From an uncultured delta proteobacterium (GTDB lineage Bacteria; Myxococcota_A; Polyangia; Polyangiales; Polyangiaceae), in contig CAIOHM010000355.1 in NCBI GenBank assembly GCA_903858055.1, positions 1 through 6,957 of the forward strand: a stretch of 6,957 bases of DNA, given 5' to 3'. The notes below the pieces were generated by a model, which saw only the letters and a program-made list of their open reading frames with translations, searched no databases and had not been told where the DNA came from. Of the stretch, positions 5,687-6,957 are shown in pieces. Each line of letters opens with the position of its first letter. The first letter of the stretch is position 1. The translations under genes were made by a program, and so were the position numbers.

Positions 5687-6957
5687 ATGCCCTTCGAAGC
5701 GCCGCCACCCGAGCGTGACCCTCGTTCGCGACGACTGCCGAGTGCGCTCGTCGCGTTGGCGGCGAGCGTGGCCGTCGCCCTGGCGGTGACGATCCTCGTG
5801 CTTCAGCAGACCTTCGCGACGCTGCCCGTGCCGAGCGGCCAGCCGTCGCGAACGCTTGGGGCGCCGATCGCCGCGCACACGGTGGTGATCCTCCTCGACG
5901 GCCTCCGCCACGACGTCGCGAACGACCGCGCGCGCATGCCACACCTGGCGGACCGCCTCGCACGGTACGGCGAGGCCGAGCTCATGGCGTCACCGGTCTC
6001 GATGACCTCGGCCGCCGTGCTCCTCATGGGCACGGGCGTCCGCGGCGACCTCGAGCAGATGATCTCGAACGAGACCCACAAGCCGACGACCTTCGACTCC
6101 GTGTTCGGGTCGCTCCACGCGCAAGGCGCGCGCACGGCCGTGTTTGGCGATCCCATCTGGCCGAGCCTCTACCCGGGCGTGTGGAGCCACGACCGCACCC
6201 ACGGGAGCCACTCACTCGAGGTCGACGAGGACGACGCTCTGCTCGCCGATGCCCTCGCGACGCTGCGGGCCGAGACCCCCCCTTCCCTCACGATCGTTCA
6301 CGTGAACACGCCCGACAAAAAGGGGCACGCGCACGGCATCACCGCGCCGGCCTATACGGCGTATGTGCGGAGCTTCGACGTGAAGCTCGAGAGCTTTCTG
6401 CAGGCACTGCCGCCCTCGCTCAGCGTTCTCCTCACGAGCGACCACGGTGCGACGGACAGCGGTTCGCATGGGTCGGATACGCTCGTGCAGCGACGCTCGC
6501 CGCTGCTCGCATTCGGACCGGGCTTCTCCGAACGACCGCGCAGCCCCCACGTCGACCAGCTCGACATCGCCGCGACGCTCGCCGCGCTGACCGGCGTACG
6601 TCCGCCCTCGCAGGGCCGTGGCCACGTGGCGACCGAGATCCTCGCGGTCGACGAGACCCGCGCCAAGAGCATCGCCTGCGCGCAGCTCGCCAACGTGCTC
6701 CGCATCGCCGAGCTCACGGTGGGCCCCGGGGTTGGCGCGGACCTCCTGAACGAGTCCGCCTGCGATGCGCTCCCGCCCGCGCGCGCCCTCGAGGCCTCGC
6801 GCGCGGCCGCCCGTACGCTCGACGCGCGCATCGGGAACCGCCGCGCAGACTCGCCACGCGGATTCGTTCCGCCCGCGATCGCGGGGGCCCTGGGCCTCGC
6901 GCTGCTCGCGCTCTTCTTTGGAGGGCGCGCGCTCCTGAGTTCCGCCCTTCCCATGCT
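5687..6957 (+). CDS. Membrane-anchored alkaline-phosphatase-superfamily protein resembling GPI ethanolamine-phosphate transferases (partial, runs off right edge)
   Basis: The frame is open from the ATG at 5687 to the window end, giving 423 residues with no stop. A transmembrane segment lies at about residues 19-39, so the catalytic domain (about 64-320) is probably outside the cytoplasm. Metal-site motifs appear in family order: LLDGLR with D71, candidate nucleophile T107 (SMTSA), D210 and H214 in NTPDKKGHAHG, then D252, H253 and H261 in TSDHGATDSGSHG. The D-x-x-GHAHG and TSDHG-x(6)-HG patterns are close to those of PIG-N/PIG-O/PIG-G-type enzymes, which transfer phosphoethanolamine, but a general type I phosphodiesterase is equally possible and substrate cannot be deduced. 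A second hydrophobic stretch starts at about residue 394 and runs towards the edge, so more membrane segments may follow. The gene lies 12 bp after hrcA with only a weak GCGGA upstream, and is probably in the same operon. Confidence 0.8.
   Translation, partial: MPFEAPPPERDPRSRRLPSALVALAASVAVALAVTILVLQQTFATLPVPSGQPSRTLGAPIAAHTVVILLDGLRHDVANDRARMPHLADRLARYGEAELMASPVSMTSAAVLLMGTGVRGDLEQMISNETHKPTTFDSVFGSLHAQGARTAVFGDPIWPSLYPGVWSHDRTHGSHSLEVDEDDALLADALATLRAETPPSLTIVHVNTPDKKGHAHGITAPAYTAYVRSFDVKLESFLQALPPSLSVLLTSDHGATDSGSHGSDTLVQRRSPLLAFGPGFSERPRSPHVDQLDIAATLAALTGVRPPSQGRGHVATEILAVDETRAKSIACAQLANVLRIAELTVGPGVGADLLNESACDALPPARALEASRAAARTLDARIGNRRADSPRGFVPPAIAGALGLALLALFFGGRALLSSALPM

Noticed and set aside
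4637..5944. Minus-strand open frame of over 400 codons opposite hrcA, and another at 3417-4640
   Set aside because: They are antisense or out of frame to clearly conserved proteins, with His/Arg-rich translations typical of shadow frames.
6286..6292. Run of seven C residues inside the phosphodiesterase gene as a possible slippage or phase-variation tract
   Set aside because: The frame stays open and family motifs occur in the same frame on both sides. A 7-base run in such GC-rich DNA is unremarkable.

Overview
This is a very GC-rich, densely coded bacterial window. The gene set is a sigma-54-type NtrC regulator, lipoproteins with short signal peptides, a proline-rich receiver-domain protein, a Skp/OmpH chaperone and HrcA. 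Together with the strong G/C third-position bias this suggests a Myxococcota (myxobacterial, perhaps Polyangiales-like) chromosome. That assignment is inferred from gene content and composition, because no rRNA or other phylogenetic marker is present. I see no mobile element, CRISPR array, tRNA or rRNA gene.

Layout, left to right. (1) Positions 1-1649, minus strand: an NtrC-family sigma-54 activator response regulator, followed directly downstream by the 5' part of a putative lipoprotein that runs off the left edge. Its last visible residues resemble the start of a formylglycine-generating-enzyme (SUMF1-like) domain. (2) A 45-bp divergent spacer (1650-1694) holding a perfect CGCTAGCG palindrome, then a plus-strand low-molecular-weight protein tyrosine phosphatase (1695-2180). 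(3) Positions 2177-4492, minus strand: a four-gene run that in transcription order encodes an extensin-like/M15-type lipoprotein, a Skp/OmpH periplasmic chaperone, an XRE-type helix-turn-helix protein and a stand-alone receiver-domain protein. The last three overlap by 4 and 8 bp, so they are probably translationally coupled. The receiver gene ends tail-to-tail with the phosphatase gene inside a shared CTAG. (4) A 111-bp divergent spacer (4493-4603) with a hairpin but no CIRCE element, then plus-strand hrcA (4604-5674). Twelve bp later comes a membrane-anchored alkaline-phosphatase-superfamily protein resembling GPI ethanolamine-phosphate transferases, which runs off the right edge.

The common theme is envelope and stress physiology under phospho-regulation: a periplasmic chaperone tied to a DNA-binding protein and a receiver, a heat-shock repressor tied to a membrane phospho-transfer enzyme, and a Tyr phosphatase between two response-regulator genes. 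Individually the genes are recognisable families. The unusual part is how they are joined, mainly the Skp-XRE-receiver coupling and the hrcA-phosphodiesterase pairing without grpE/dnaK. I found no clearly unprecedented system.
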